Below are positions 13,381-20,747 of a stretch of 27,256 nt of DNA, piece by piece. The notes beneath the pieces are model-generated. The model had not been told where the DNA came from, did not search any database, and saw nothing but the letters and a program-made list of their open reading frames with translations. This DNA is from DASQDT01 sp036380435 (GTDB lineage: Bacteria > Acidobacteriota > Blastocatellia > Pyrinomonadales > Pyrinomonadaceae), in the NCBI GenBank assembly GCA_036380435.1, contig DASVES010000176.1:1-27256 (forward strand), in the 5' to 3' direction. The translations under genes and the position numbers were made by a program. Position 1 is the first letter of the stretch, and each line of letters starts with the position of its first letter.

Positions 13381-14573
13381 CCTCGGGTGAGCGCGGCGCG
13401 CGAGGCGAGGGCGAGGCGGGCGGCCTCGGCGGGCGTGTCGGCGAGGGCGGTGAGGTGGCCCATCTTTCGGCCGGGTCGGGCGTCGCGTTTGCCGTAGAGG
13501 TGGAGCTTTATGTCGGGGTGAGCGAGGGCGGCCGTCCAGTCCGGCTCGCCGGCCGCCCAGAGGTCGCCGAGGAGGTTGACCATCGCGGCGGGCCGAAGCT
13601 GCGTGGTCGAGCCGAGGGGCAACTGGCAGACGGCGCGTAGTTGCTGCTCGAACTGGTTGGTCAGACAGGCGTCCACGGTGAAGTGGCCGGAGTTGTGCGG
13701 GCGCGGCGCAAGCTCGTTGATGAGCAGCGTGTGGTCGCGCGTGAGGAAGAACTCGACGCACATTACGCCGACCACGTCGAGCGCATCGAGGACGCCGCGG
13801 GCCATCTCGACGGCCGCGCGCGACGCCGCTGCGGGGACGCAGAGCGCGGGCGCGACCGACAGGTCGAGGATGTGCCGGCGGTGCGTGTTCTCGACGGCGC
13901 CGTAGTGTCGGAACTCGCCGCTCCCTGAGCGCGCGGCGACGACCGACAGCTCGCACTCGAAATCGACGAACGCTTCAAGTATGCCCTCCTGCCCGTCGAG
14001 GCCAGCGAAGGCGTCGGCCGCATCCTCGGGGCGCGCAAGACGCGTCTGCCCCTTGCCGTCGTAGCCGAAGCCGGCCGTCTTCAACACGGCCGGGCAGCCG
14101 ACTTCGCTGAGGGCCGCGCGCAGGTCTTCGAGCGAGGTGACGTGGCGGAAGGTGGGGACGGGGAAGCCGCTCGTGGAGAGGAAAGTTTTTTCGCGCAGGC
14201 GATTCTGCGTCGTGTGGAGCACACGGGCTGAGGGGCGGACGGGCGCGAGTTGCGCGGCCGCCTCCACGGCCGCCGCCGGCACGTTCTCGAACTCGAAGGT
14301 GATACAGGCGACGCCGCGGGCGAACTCGCGCACGGCGTCGAGGTCGTCGTAGGAGTTTCGATATTCACAGTCGGCGACCTGCCCCGTGGGCGTGTTGGCG
14401 TGTGGTGAGAAGGTGTGGACGCGGTAGCCCATGCGGCGCGCGGCGAGGGCGAACATGCGGCCGAGCTGTCCGCTGCCGAGCACGCCGACGGTCGCGCCGG
14501 GGAGGACGGGCGAGGACGAGGGCGGAGGGATGAGGGATGAGGGATGAAGTGATTGACTCATCGGCTCGTTCAC
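13362..14573 (-). CDS. purK: 5-(carboxyamino)imidazole ribonucleotide synthase
   Basis: A 403-aa ATP-grasp enzyme that uses ATP and bicarbonate to convert AIR to N5-CAIR in purine synthesis. Motifs are GVLGSGQLGRM (30-40), FEFENVP (93-99), the ATP-grasp loop GFGYDGKGQ (168-176), and the metal/substrate segment NELAPRPHNSGHFT (286-299). Two features are odd. Residues 9-16 (LHPSSLIP) are encoded by three GGGATGA heptamers, an N-terminal tail not expected in the family. The last residues (Met-Ser-Asp-Lys) plus stop come from the GTGATAA array. The gene follows purE on the same strand, separated by a REP-like palindrome, so the two probably share a transcript. Confidence 0.93.
   Translation of the reverse strand: MNEPMSQSLHPSSLIPPPSSSPVLPGATVGVLGSGQLGRMFALAARRMGYRVHTFSPHANTPTGQVADCEYRNSYDDLDAVREFARGVACITFEFENVPAAAVEAAAQLAPVRPSARVLHTTQNRLREKTFLSTSGFPVPTFRHVTSLEDLRAALSEVGCPAVLKTAGFGYDGKGQTRLARPEDAADAFAGLDGQEGILEAFVDFECELSVVAARSGSGEFRHYGAVENTHRRHILDLSVAPALCVPAAASRAAVEMARGVLDALDVVGVMCVEFFLTRDHTLLINELAPRPHNSGHFTVDACLTNQFEQQLRAVCQLPLGSTTQLRPAAMVNLLGDLWAAGEPDWTAALAHPDIKLHLYGKRDARPGRKMGHLTALADTPAEAARLALASRAALTRGVMSDK
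14527..14547. repeat. GGGATGA heptamers inside the purK 5' coding region (3 units)
   Basis: Three exact consecutive copies of GGGATGA (TCATCCC on the coding strand) encode PurK residues 9-16. They sit between the start codon and the first conserved strand (ATVGVLGSGQLG), so they lengthen the disordered N-terminus without breaking the frame. Confidence 0.8.
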
Positions 14574-14577
14574 TCAG

Positions 14578-14674
14578 GCACAGTACCGCGAGCGGTAGCG
14601 AGCGGGTGCGGCTGTGATGCGACGCCCGCCCCGCGCACGCGAGACCCGCGAGGCTTCCGCTCGCGGTACTGTGC
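14578..14674. repeat. REP-like palindrome, copy 1 (purE-purK gap)
   Basis: Arms 14578-14595 and 14657-14674 are a perfect 18-bp inverted repeat (GCACAGTACCGCGAGCGG). The left part continues with AGCGAGCGGGTGCGG, which matches the copy at 17809-17916 with few changes. It fills the space between the purE stop (14676) and the purK start (14573) and may influence downstream purK expression or mRNA stability. Confidence 0.85.
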
Positions 14675-14675
14675 T

Positions 14676-15230
14676 TCATCCTTGTTCTTCGAGTGTGGCC
14701 GCGAGCACCTTCTCCGTCTGCTCGCGGCGGAACTGGCGCAGGCGCTCGCGCAAGGGTGGGCGGGTGTTAGCGAGGATGGCGACGGCGAGAAGCGCGGCGT
14801 TGGTCGCGCCGGCCTGCCCGATGGCGAGTGTGCCGACGGGCACTCCCGCCGGCATCTGCACGATTGACAGGAGCGAATCGACGCCGCGCAAGCACCGGCT
14901 CTCGACGGGCACGCCCAGCACCGGCACGGTCGTCTGCGCCGCGACCATCCCCGGCAGGTGCGCCGCGCCTCCCGCGCCCGCGATGATTACTTCCAGAGCG
15001 CGCTCCTCCGCACGGGCCGCGAACTCGGCCAACAACTGCGGCGTCCGGTGCGCCGACACCACGCGGCACTCGTGCGGCACGTCGAATTGTCGCAACACGT
15101 CGGCCGCGTGTCGCATCGTCTCCCAGTCGGACGTGCTGCCCATGATGACGGCGACGAGCGGCGAGACTTCCGCTTCCGACGGATTGCTGCCCTGCGTCTC
15201 GCCGTCAGATATGGTGTTCACTTCGCCCAT
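14676..15230 (-). CDS. purE: N5-carboxyaminoimidazole ribonucleotide mutase
   Basis: A 184-aa class I PurE, moving the carboxyl group of N5-CAIR to give CAIR. The family core is complete: GSTSDW (31-36), VVSAHRTP (57-64) and the active-site loop AGAGGAAHLPG (84-94), followed by TVPVLGVPVES and the C-terminal IGQAGATNAALLAV. The presence of a PurK gene directly downstream confirms the two-step bacterial route. About 24 residues precede the conserved core, so an internal start is conceivable; ATG 15230 has a GAGAAG about 5 bases upstream. The DinB-like gene ends 51 bases upstream on the same strand. Confidence 0.93.
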   Translation of the reverse strand: MGEVNTISDGETQGSNPSEAEVSPLVAVIMGSTSDWETMRHAADVLRQFDVPHECRVVSAHRTPQLLAEFAARAEERALEVIIAGAGGAAHLPGMVAAQTTVPVLGVPVESRCLRGVDSLLSIVQMPAGVPVGTLAIGQAGATNAALLAVAILANTRPPLRERLRQFRREQTEKVLAATLEEQG

Positions 15231-15281
15231 GCGCTTCTCAGACGAAATGTCACGCGTCCCCGCTCGCGGCAGACCGTGGCA

Positions 15282-15806
15282 TCACAGGTATCGCTCGCGC
15301 AGCACTTTCACATGGTGCACCTCGTGGCCGGCGATGATGTGGGCGAGGGCGCGCACGCTCATCTCGTTGTCGTTGGCCGTGCCGCGACGAAGCCACGCCG
15401 GCTCATCGAGGTGGCTGAGCAGGTCGAGGGTGGTGGCGCGCACGCGGGCCAGCTCGTCGGCGAGCGAGGCGAGCGTGCGCGCGTCGAAGTTTCCGTGCTC
15501 GACGTAGACGTTCTGATCCATGCCGGGCAGCGAGGCCGTGTCGCCGCGGGCGATGCACAGCGCGCGATAGGCGAAGACGCGCTCGCTGTCAACGAGGTGA
15601 CCGGCGAGTTGCTTCATCGTCCACTTGCCCGGCGCGTAGGCGCTGGCGGCGCGCTCCTCGCTGACGGCCCGCAGGATGTCGAGCGTGTCGTCGATCTGTC
15701 GGGCGAGCGTCTGGAGCACGTCGCCCTCGGGGACGAGTGAGACGTAGCCCTCGAAGTCCGCGGGGTATTCGTCCGCGCCGGGCGGCGCGGCGGTGTAGGC
15801 GGTCAT
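15282..15806 (-). CDS. DinB-like metal-binding protein
   Basis: A 174-aa four-helix protein of the DinB/YfiT-like superfamily. The three expected metal-ligand histidines are visible: one in KQLAGHLVDSERVFAYR and two in the C-terminal HEVHHVKVLRERYL. Many members are thiol-dependent S-transferases or have unknown function, so the reaction cannot be assigned. ATG 15806 is chosen because GAGGAGG lies about 10 bases upstream; a GTG at 15854 would overlap the stop of the 57-aa gene and lacks a site. The gene probably shares a transcript with the small acidic gene upstream and with purE downstream. Confidence 0.82.
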   Translation of the reverse strand: MTAYTAAPPGADEYPADFEGYVSLVPEGDVLQTLARQIDDTLDILRAVSEERAASAYAPGKWTMKQLAGHLVDSERVFAYRALCIARGDTASLPGMDQNVYVEHGNFDARTLASLADELARVRATTLDLLSHLDEPAWLRRGTANDNEMSVRALAHIIAGHEVHHVKVLRERYL

Positions 15807-15850
15807 TGGCGTTCGAGCCTCCTCGGGGCAGCGCAGCGCACGTGCGGCGC

Positions 15851-16024
15851 TCACTCGGTGTTGAGATTAACCTCGTTGTGTACTTCGCTTGACGGCTTCT
15901 GTGCGCCGGGCACAATCGAGCCGGTGGGCGTCTGTTCTTCGAGCTTCTCAATCGGGCCGAGTTCCACCGCCGACTCTTCCTCGCTCGCGTCCGGCGCCTT
16001 CGCCTGTCCTTCGTTTTCTGCCAT
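15851..16024 (-). CDS. Small acidic, probably disordered protein, 57 aa
   Basis: A short frame from ATG 16022-16024 to TGA 15851-15853. AGGAG lies about 7 bases before the ATG on the minus strand, a strong ribosome binding site. The peptide starts MAENEGQAKAPDASEEESAV and continues with GPIEKLEEQTPTG; it is rich in Glu, Pro, Ser and Asn with no hydrophobic segment and no Cys. The stop lies 44 bases before the DinB-like start, suggesting co-expression. No family is recognised. Composition alone suggests a disordered or binding peptide. Confidence 0.6.
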   Translation of the reverse strand: MAENEGQAKAPDASEEESAVELGPIEKLEEQTPTGSIVPGAQKPSSEVHNEVNLNTE

Positions 16025-16043
16025 CGTTCGTTCTCCTGTTGAA

Positions 16044-16174
16044 AGCTATTAGCTGTTGGCTGTTAGCTGTTAGTTCACGGCATACGCCGAGGGGCGCGCC
16101 GCCGCTGAGTACTCAAAACACTCCGATTCGCTGACTTTGAGCTGATAGCTAACAGCTAAGAGCTAACAGCTTCC
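16044..16174. repeat. AGCTGTT heptamer inverted repeat
   Basis: Left units AGCTATT, AGCTGTT, GGCTGTT, AGCTGTT (16044-16071) face AGCTGAT, AGCTAAC, AGCTAAG, AGCTAAC, AGCTTCC (16140-16174). The right arm ends on the base before the TGA stop of icd (16175-16177). The 60-base centre has no gene. The left arm starts 20 bases before the start of the 57-aa gene, so the element also occupies that gene's upstream region. Confidence 0.88.
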
Positions 16175-17644
16175 TCATTCCTGCGCGTGCGAGTAGCCCG
16201 CGCTGCCGTCGAAATTGTAGAGGTTTTCGGTCTGGATGAAGTCGAGACCGGCGTCGGCCGCGCGGCGGAGCAGCGCCGATATTTGCGCGTGCGTCACGGT
16301 GGCGCCGCGCTCGGCGTCGGAGACGAAGCGGCAGCGCCAGTGGTCGGAGCAGAAGGTCTCGGCCGCGCCGCCGGGCCAGACCTTGACGCCGCGGTTGGCA
16401 ATCGAGGAGACGCGCAACCCCTCGCCACTCAAATTCTGCATCTGCTCGCCCAACTCGTCGGGCGAGCCGTTCGTCCACTCGAAGTACACATCGACTCCGA
16501 CCAAATCCTTGTTCTCGTTCTTCACCGTCTCGCCGACGGTGGACGACTGTGGGCCGCCCGCGAGGTCTTTCGCGTCGGCCGCGCGATAGCTCACGGCCTT
16601 GAGCGTTTCGGGCTTCTGCCCCATGCGCTTCGCCACGGCCTCGGCGAACTCGCGCGTGCCCACTTTCTCGCGGCTCACACCCTCCTTGTAGATGTCGTAG
16701 GTGTGGATGCCCTCTTCGATGGTGCGGAGCCACGCGTTGTGGGCGCGTTCGGCCGCCTCCGTCTGGTTGATGTGGACGAGCATCATCACGGCGCCGAGGA
16801 ACAGGCCCGACGGGTTGGCGAGGTTCTGGCCGGCGCGGCGCGGGGCCGAGCCGTGGATGGCCTCGAACATGGCGATTGACTCGCCGATGTTGGCGGAGCC
16901 GGCGAGGCCGACGGAGCCGGCGATCTGCGCGGCCACGTCCGAGAGCACGTCGCCGTAGAGATTAGGCAGCACGACCACGTCGAAGTTCTCGGGCGTGTCG
17001 GCGAGCTTGGCCGCGCCGATGTCCACGATCCAGTGCTCGTTCTCGATGTCGGGATACTGTGCGGCGACCTCCTCGAAGACCTTGTGGAAGAGGCCGTCCG
17101 TGATCTTCATGATGTTGTCTTTGGTGAAGCACGTGACCTTCTTGCGGTTGTTGCGGCGCGCGTACTCGAACGCGTAGCGCGCGATCTTCTCGGTGCCGGG
17201 CCGCGAGATGAGCTTGAGGCACTGCGTCACCTGCCGGGTCTGCCGGTACTCGATGCCGCCGTACACGTCCTCCTCGTTCTCGCGCACAATCACCACATCC
17301 ATCACCGGGTGCTTCGTCTCGATAAACGGGTGATAGGAGACGCACGGCCGCACGTTCGCATAAAGTCCGAAGGTCTTCCTAACGGTGACGTTCAGACTCT
17401 TGTAGCCGCCCCCCTGCGGCGTCGTAATCGGCGCCTTGAGGAAAACGCGTGTGCGCCGGAGCGAGTCGAACGCGTCGGGCGCCACACCCGCCGGGTTGCC
17501 GGCCAAGTAGACCTTCTCGCCGATCTCGATCTCCTCGATGTCTAACGCCGCGCCGGCCTCCTTCAGAATGTGGAGCGTCGCCTCCATAATCTCGGGGCCG
17601 ATGCCGTCGCCGCGGGCGACCGTGATGGGAGTCTTCTCAGCCAT
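16175..17644 (-). CDS. icd: Isocitrate dehydrogenase, long Thermus-like form
   Basis: A 489-aa beta-decarboxylating dehydrogenase that oxidises isocitrate to 2-oxoglutarate in the TCA cycle. Residues 1-350 are the catalytic fold: VARGDGIGPEIM (9-20), SLNVTVRKTFGLYANVRP, the VRENEEDVYGGIEYR segment, KDNIMKITDGLF, and NLYGDVLSDVAAQIAG with the catalytic Asp pair. A C-terminal extension of about 130 residues (from near GETVKNENKD) resembles that of the Thermus thermophilus enzyme, which is of similar total length (about 495 aa). NAD or NADP use was not decided. A 47-bp piece of its 5' coding region is duplicated upstream at 17929-17975. Confidence 0.9.
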   Translation of the reverse strand: MAEKTPITVARGDGIGPEIMEATLHILKEAGAALDIEEIEIGEKVYLAGNPAGVAPDAFDSLRRTRVFLKAPITTPQGGGYKSLNVTVRKTFGLYANVRPCVSYHPFIETKHPVMDVVIVRENEEDVYGGIEYRQTRQVTQCLKLISRPGTEKIARYAFEYARRNNRKKVTCFTKDNIMKITDGLFHKVFEEVAAQYPDIENEHWIVDIGAAKLADTPENFDVVVLPNLYGDVLSDVAAQIAGSVGLAGSANIGESIAMFEAIHGSAPRRAGQNLANPSGLFLGAVMMLVHINQTEAAERAHNAWLRTIEEGIHTYDIYKEGVSREKVGTREFAEAVAKRMGQKPETLKAVSYRAADAKDLAGGPQSSTVGETVKNENKDLVGVDVYFEWTNGSPDELGEQMQNLSGEGLRVSSIANRGVKVWPGGAAETFCSDHWRCRFVSDAERGATVTHAQISALLRRAADAGLDFIQTENLYNFDGSAGYSHAQE

Positions 17645-17730
17645 GATGACCGATGCACCTTTCGCATTCTATGGAATTAAAAGAGAGACCGCCGCCGCGC
17701 CTGACTCGCCGCACGTGAGCAGCAAAAATA

Positions 17731-17759
17731 TTCCAATTAGATTGAAGTGGAGATATAAC
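17731..17759 (+). promoter_or_regulatory. Weak candidate promoter toward the peptide cluster
   Basis: TTCCAA (17731-17736), a 17-base spacer, and TATAAC (17754-17759, 5 of 6). It lies in the only AT-rich patch of the 464-base gap between icd and the nucleotidyltransferase gene. The -35 is poor and the distance to the start at 18109 is about 350 bases with a palindrome in between, so this is tentative; the patch may instead belong to icd. Confidence 0.2.
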
Positions 17760-17808
17760 ATTGCCCGGCCGCAAATGCCAACGCGCCGCCGCCCACGAGG
17801 CGGCCCCG

Positions 17809-17916
17809 ACGGGTCAGTACCCGGAGCGGTAGCGACGGGGTGCGGCGTGCGTGAGCGCTCAAGCCGGTTATCGGCAGAGGCCCACCCGGTCGCTACCGCT
17901 CCCGGTACTGACCCGT
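17809..17916. repeat. REP-like palindrome, copy 2
   Basis: Arms 17809-17841 and 17884-17916 pair over 33 bp with two mismatches. The arm core CAGTACCCGGAGCGGTAGCG and following GGGGTGCGG match the element at 14578-14674. It stands in the divergent gap between icd and the nucleotidyltransferase gene. Confidence 0.88.
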
Positions 17917-17928
17917 TGTCGCATTAAG

Positions 17929-17975
17929 ATGTGGCGCGTCGCCTCCATAATCTCGGGGCCGATGGCGTCGCCGCG
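17929..17975 (-). pseudogene. Duplicated 47-bp fragment of the icd 5' coding region
   Basis: Positions 17929-17975 match 17568-17614 at 45 of 47 bases in the same orientation. The source segment encodes the GDGIGPEIMEATLH part of isocitrate dehydrogenase. The fragment has no start codon or continuation, so it is a remnant. It begins 13 bases after the REP-like palindrome, suggesting that a rearrangement or element insertion created it. Confidence 0.8.
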
Positions 17976-18108
17976 CGTCCGTGCCGGGGTCGTTCGGACT
18001 CACGTTGACGGGGGCGGGGGCGCGTGTTAGTTTTCGCGCGTTGTGCGGCGGCGTGAATTTCTGGAGTCGCCGAACGCGCTCGCGCCGCCGTGGCGCGCTT
18101 GTCTTGTA

Positions 18109-19284
18109 GTGAATCCCCCCACAGAATTCGAGTTGCTGCTGTGCCTCGCGCGCGTCTCGCTGCGTGCGTCGGACGAGGCGCGCGCGCGGGCGATTCTTGG
18201 GCGCGGCGGCTTCGACTGGGAACTGTTCCACTCGCTCGCCTGGCGTCATGGGCTGATGCCGCTGGCTTTCAGGCACCTCCTCGAACGCTTCGCCGCGCAC
18301 GTCCCTGAAGCCCATCTCGCGCGGGCGCGTGAAGACTTCCGTCACAACTCCGCGCGCAACCTGCTGCTCGCCTCCGAGCTGCGGGGCGTGCTCGATGCGC
18401 TCGCGGCCGAGGGCGTGGCGGCCGTCGCCTACAAGGGGCCGGCGCTGGCGGTGCAAGTCTACGGAGACTTGAAGCTGCGGAGCTTCGTTGACCTCGACGT
18501 GCTCGTGCGTCGCGCCGACGCCGAGCGCGCGGGCCGCGTGCTGGCCTCGGTCGGGTATCGTCCGCACCTGAGTCTGACGCCGGCGCAGGAGGCGATGCTC
18601 GCGCGCTCCGAGTGTGACCGTGTGTACTTCAAGGAGGGGCGGGGCGTGATGCTCGAACTTCATTGGGCCGTCGCCCCGCCATACTTCTCCCTCGCCCTCG
18701 AAACCGAAGACGTGCTCGACGGCGCGACGCGCGTCGAGTTGTGCGGCCGGGAGGTCGTCACCCCATCGGCCGAGATGTTGCTGCTGCTGCTGTGTGTCAA
18801 CGGGGCGAAGGACTTGTGGCGGGCGCTGGAGCCGCTGTGCGCCGTCGCCGAGCTGTCGCGCGCGCGCGGCGGCGTTGACTGGCCGCGCGTCGTCCGCCTC
18901 GCCCGCCGCGCCGGCGCGCTGCGGATGCTCTTCGTCGGCCTCCTGCTCGCGCGCGACCTCCTCGACGCGCCGCTCCCCGCCGAGGTCGCCCGCCTCGCCG
19001 ACTCCGACCGCGCCGCCCGACGCCTCGCCGGGGAGGCGAGCCGACGCCTTGCCGAGCGGGAGACGCGCGCGCCGGGGCTGGCCGAGGAGACGCGCTTTCG
19101 GGTCGCGGCGCGCGAGCGCCTGCGGGAGCGCGCACGCTACTGCGCGCTCCGTCTGCTGACGCCGACCTACAGGGACTGTTCGTTCGAGTTGCCGCCGGCG
19201 CTCCGGTTCGTCTACTACGTCCTGAGGCCGCTACGCCTGCTCGGCGGCGTGCTGAAGCGACCCGCGTCGAAGCCTGTGTTATGA
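18109..19284 (+). CDS. Nucleotidyltransferase-fold protein, PF14907 type
   Basis: A 391-aa protein of the uncharacterised nucleotidyltransferase family (NTP_transf_5). From GTG 18109 the fold core is AVAYKGPALAVQVYGDLKLR (K109) followed by the metal-binding DLDVLV with D128 and D130. N-terminal helices include DWELFHSLAWRHGLMPLAF, typical of the family. The C-terminal half is helical and Arg/Ala-rich. The start is uncertain: GTG 18043 is also in frame, but its extra 22 residues look non-coding. Family members are often found beside PqqD-like and HPr-kinase-like genes in peptide-modification loci, including some lasso peptide clusters. Here both partners occur downstream. It may adenylylate a peptide or other small acceptor; this is inference. 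Confidence 0.8.
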   Translation: MNPPTEFELLLCLARVSLRASDEARARAILGRGGFDWELFHSLAWRHGLMPLAFRHLLERFAAHVPEAHLARAREDFRHNSARNLLLASELRGVLDALAAEGVAAVAYKGPALAVQVYGDLKLRSFVDLDVLVRRADAERAGRVLASVGYRPHLSLTPAQEAMLARSECDRVYFKEGRGVMLELHWAVAPPYFSLALETEDVLDGATRVELCGREVVTPSAEMLLLLLCVNGAKDLWRALEPLCAVAELSRARGGVDWPRVVRLARRAGALRMLFVGLLLARDLLDAPLPAEVARLADSDRAARRLAGEASRRLAERETRAPGLAEETRFRVAARERLRERARYCALRLLTPTYRDCSFELPPALRFVYYVLRPLRLLGGVLKRPASKPVL

Positions 19285-19362
19285 TGCCCGGCGCCCGAAT
19301 GGACTTCGGGAGTCCGAAAGCCGCCGCCGCAGTAAAGCCCGCGACCACCCGCGACCAACCCG

Positions 19363-20646
19363 ATGATCCAGGGACGAGACATCATCTACATCTCCAGCAT
19401 CGAATGGAGCTTCCTGTGGCAGGGGCATCAGGAGATCGCGCTCCGGCTGGCGGCGGCCGGCAACCGCGTGCTCTACGTCGAGAATACGGGCGTGCGCTCG
19501 CCGGGCCTGCGCGACGCGGGCCGCGTCGTCGCGCGCGCCCGGCGCTGGGCGCGCGCGGCCCCCTCGCAGGGCGCGCGCGAGCTGGCGCCGAACATCCACG
19601 TCTCTTCGCCCGTCGTGCTGCCCCCCTTCGGGGGCGCCGCGCGCCGCGCGCTCAACCGCCGCTTCTTCCTGCCGTCGCTGCTCGCCGCCGCCCGCCGCCT
19701 CGGGATGCGCAACCCGCTCGTCTGGACTTACCTGCCCAACGACACGACGCTCGACCTCATCCACATGCTCGGCGCGGAGCGCGCCGGCCTCGTCTACTAC
19801 TGCGTCGCCGACTTCTCGCAGCTCACCCCGCACCCGCGGCGGCTTGAGGCAGTCGAGCGCGAGATCGTCGAGACGGCCGACGTGGTCTTCACGAACTGCT
19901 CGGAGCTGAAGATGAAGTTCGCGCCGTGGAACCCGCACACACACGTCTACCCCTTCGGTGTTAACCTCGACGCCTTCCCCTTCGAGGCGCAAGCGCCCTC
20001 GGGGCTGAACGGCTCCAACGGGAACGGCGCCGCGCCGCCGGAGCGAGGGAGCGCGCCCACGTCGCCAGCCTTCGTCGCCTCGCTGCCGCGCCCCGTCATC
20101 GGCTACGTCGGCGGCATGCACCGGCATGTCGATTTCGGACTCATCCGGGAGATGGCGCTACGCCGCCCCGAGTGGTCGTGGGTCTGCGTCGGGGCCTTGC
20201 AGGCGGCCACGGGAGATTTGGCCGGGCTGCCGAACGTCCATCTGACGGGGCAGCGCCCGCACGCCGAGCTGGCCGACTACGTCCGCGGCTTCGACGTGTG
20301 CGTCGTGCCCTACGTCGATAGCCGCTACACGGCGACCGTGGTGCCGACGAAGATCAACGAGTATCTGGCCGTCGGCAAGCCGGTGGTCTCGACGGCGCTG
20401 CCCCCCGTGCGCGAGTTCAACGAGGAGCACCGCGGCGTCCTGCTCACGGCCGAGGCTGAAGCCGAGAGCTTCCTCGCCGCCGTCGAGCGGGCGCTCGAAC
20501 TACCGCGCGACGAGGAGACGCGCCGTCGCCGTCGCCGTGTGGCCGAGCAGGCTGACTGGGGCGCGCGCTTCACACAGATGTGCGACCTCGTCGAAGCGCG
20601 GCTCGACGCGCGGGGCGCTTGGCAGTCTCCCGCCGCTTCCCTATAA
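19363..20646 (+). CDS. Glycosyltransferase, GT4-like GT-B fold
   Basis: A 427-aa two-domain glycosyltransferase. The N-terminal acceptor half starts IIYISSIEWSFLWQGHQEIA and includes a VLYVENTG strand after the first helix. The C-terminal donor half (from about 243) starts PVIGYVGGMHRHVDF and contains PTKINEYLAVGKPVVSTALPP, the E-x7-E type nucleotide-sugar site. A Gly/Asn/Pro/Ser linker (about 215-235) joins them. The start ATG 19363 is 78 bases after the nucleotidyltransferase stop. Sugar donor and acceptor are unknown. It could decorate a peptide product of this cluster or belong to an envelope polysaccharide pathway. Confidence 0.85.
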   Translation: MIQGRDIIYISSIEWSFLWQGHQEIALRLAAAGNRVLYVENTGVRSPGLRDAGRVVARARRWARAAPSQGARELAPNIHVSSPVVLPPFGGAARRALNRRFFLPSLLAAARRLGMRNPLVWTYLPNDTTLDLIHMLGAERAGLVYYCVADFSQLTPHPRRLEAVEREIVETADVVFTNCSELKMKFAPWNPHTHVYPFGVNLDAFPFEAQAPSGLNGSNGNGAAPPERGSAPTSPAFVASLPRPVIGYVGGMHRHVDFGLIREMALRRPEWSWVCVGALQAATGDLAGLPNVHLTGQRPHAELADYVRGFDVCVVPYVDSRYTATVVPTKINEYLAVGKPVVSTALPPVREFNEEHRGVLLTAEAEAESFLAAVERALELPRDEETRRRRRRVAEQADWGARFTQMCDLVEARLDARGAWQSPAASL

Positions 20647-20747
20647 TCATCCACCTGCGGTTCCTTTGTCTCCCCGCAAGCGTTCCTCCACGGGCGTTAC
20701 ACCACACTGAAAGGCAGACACTAATCTTGGAAAGATGTGACACGAAG

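Noticed and set aside
20580..20747. N-terminal extension of the STN-like protein overlapping the glycosyltransferase
   Set aside because: The extension would precede the signal peptide and reads as Arg/Pro-rich out-of-frame sequence; a GTG at 20748 places the signal peptide at the N-terminus.
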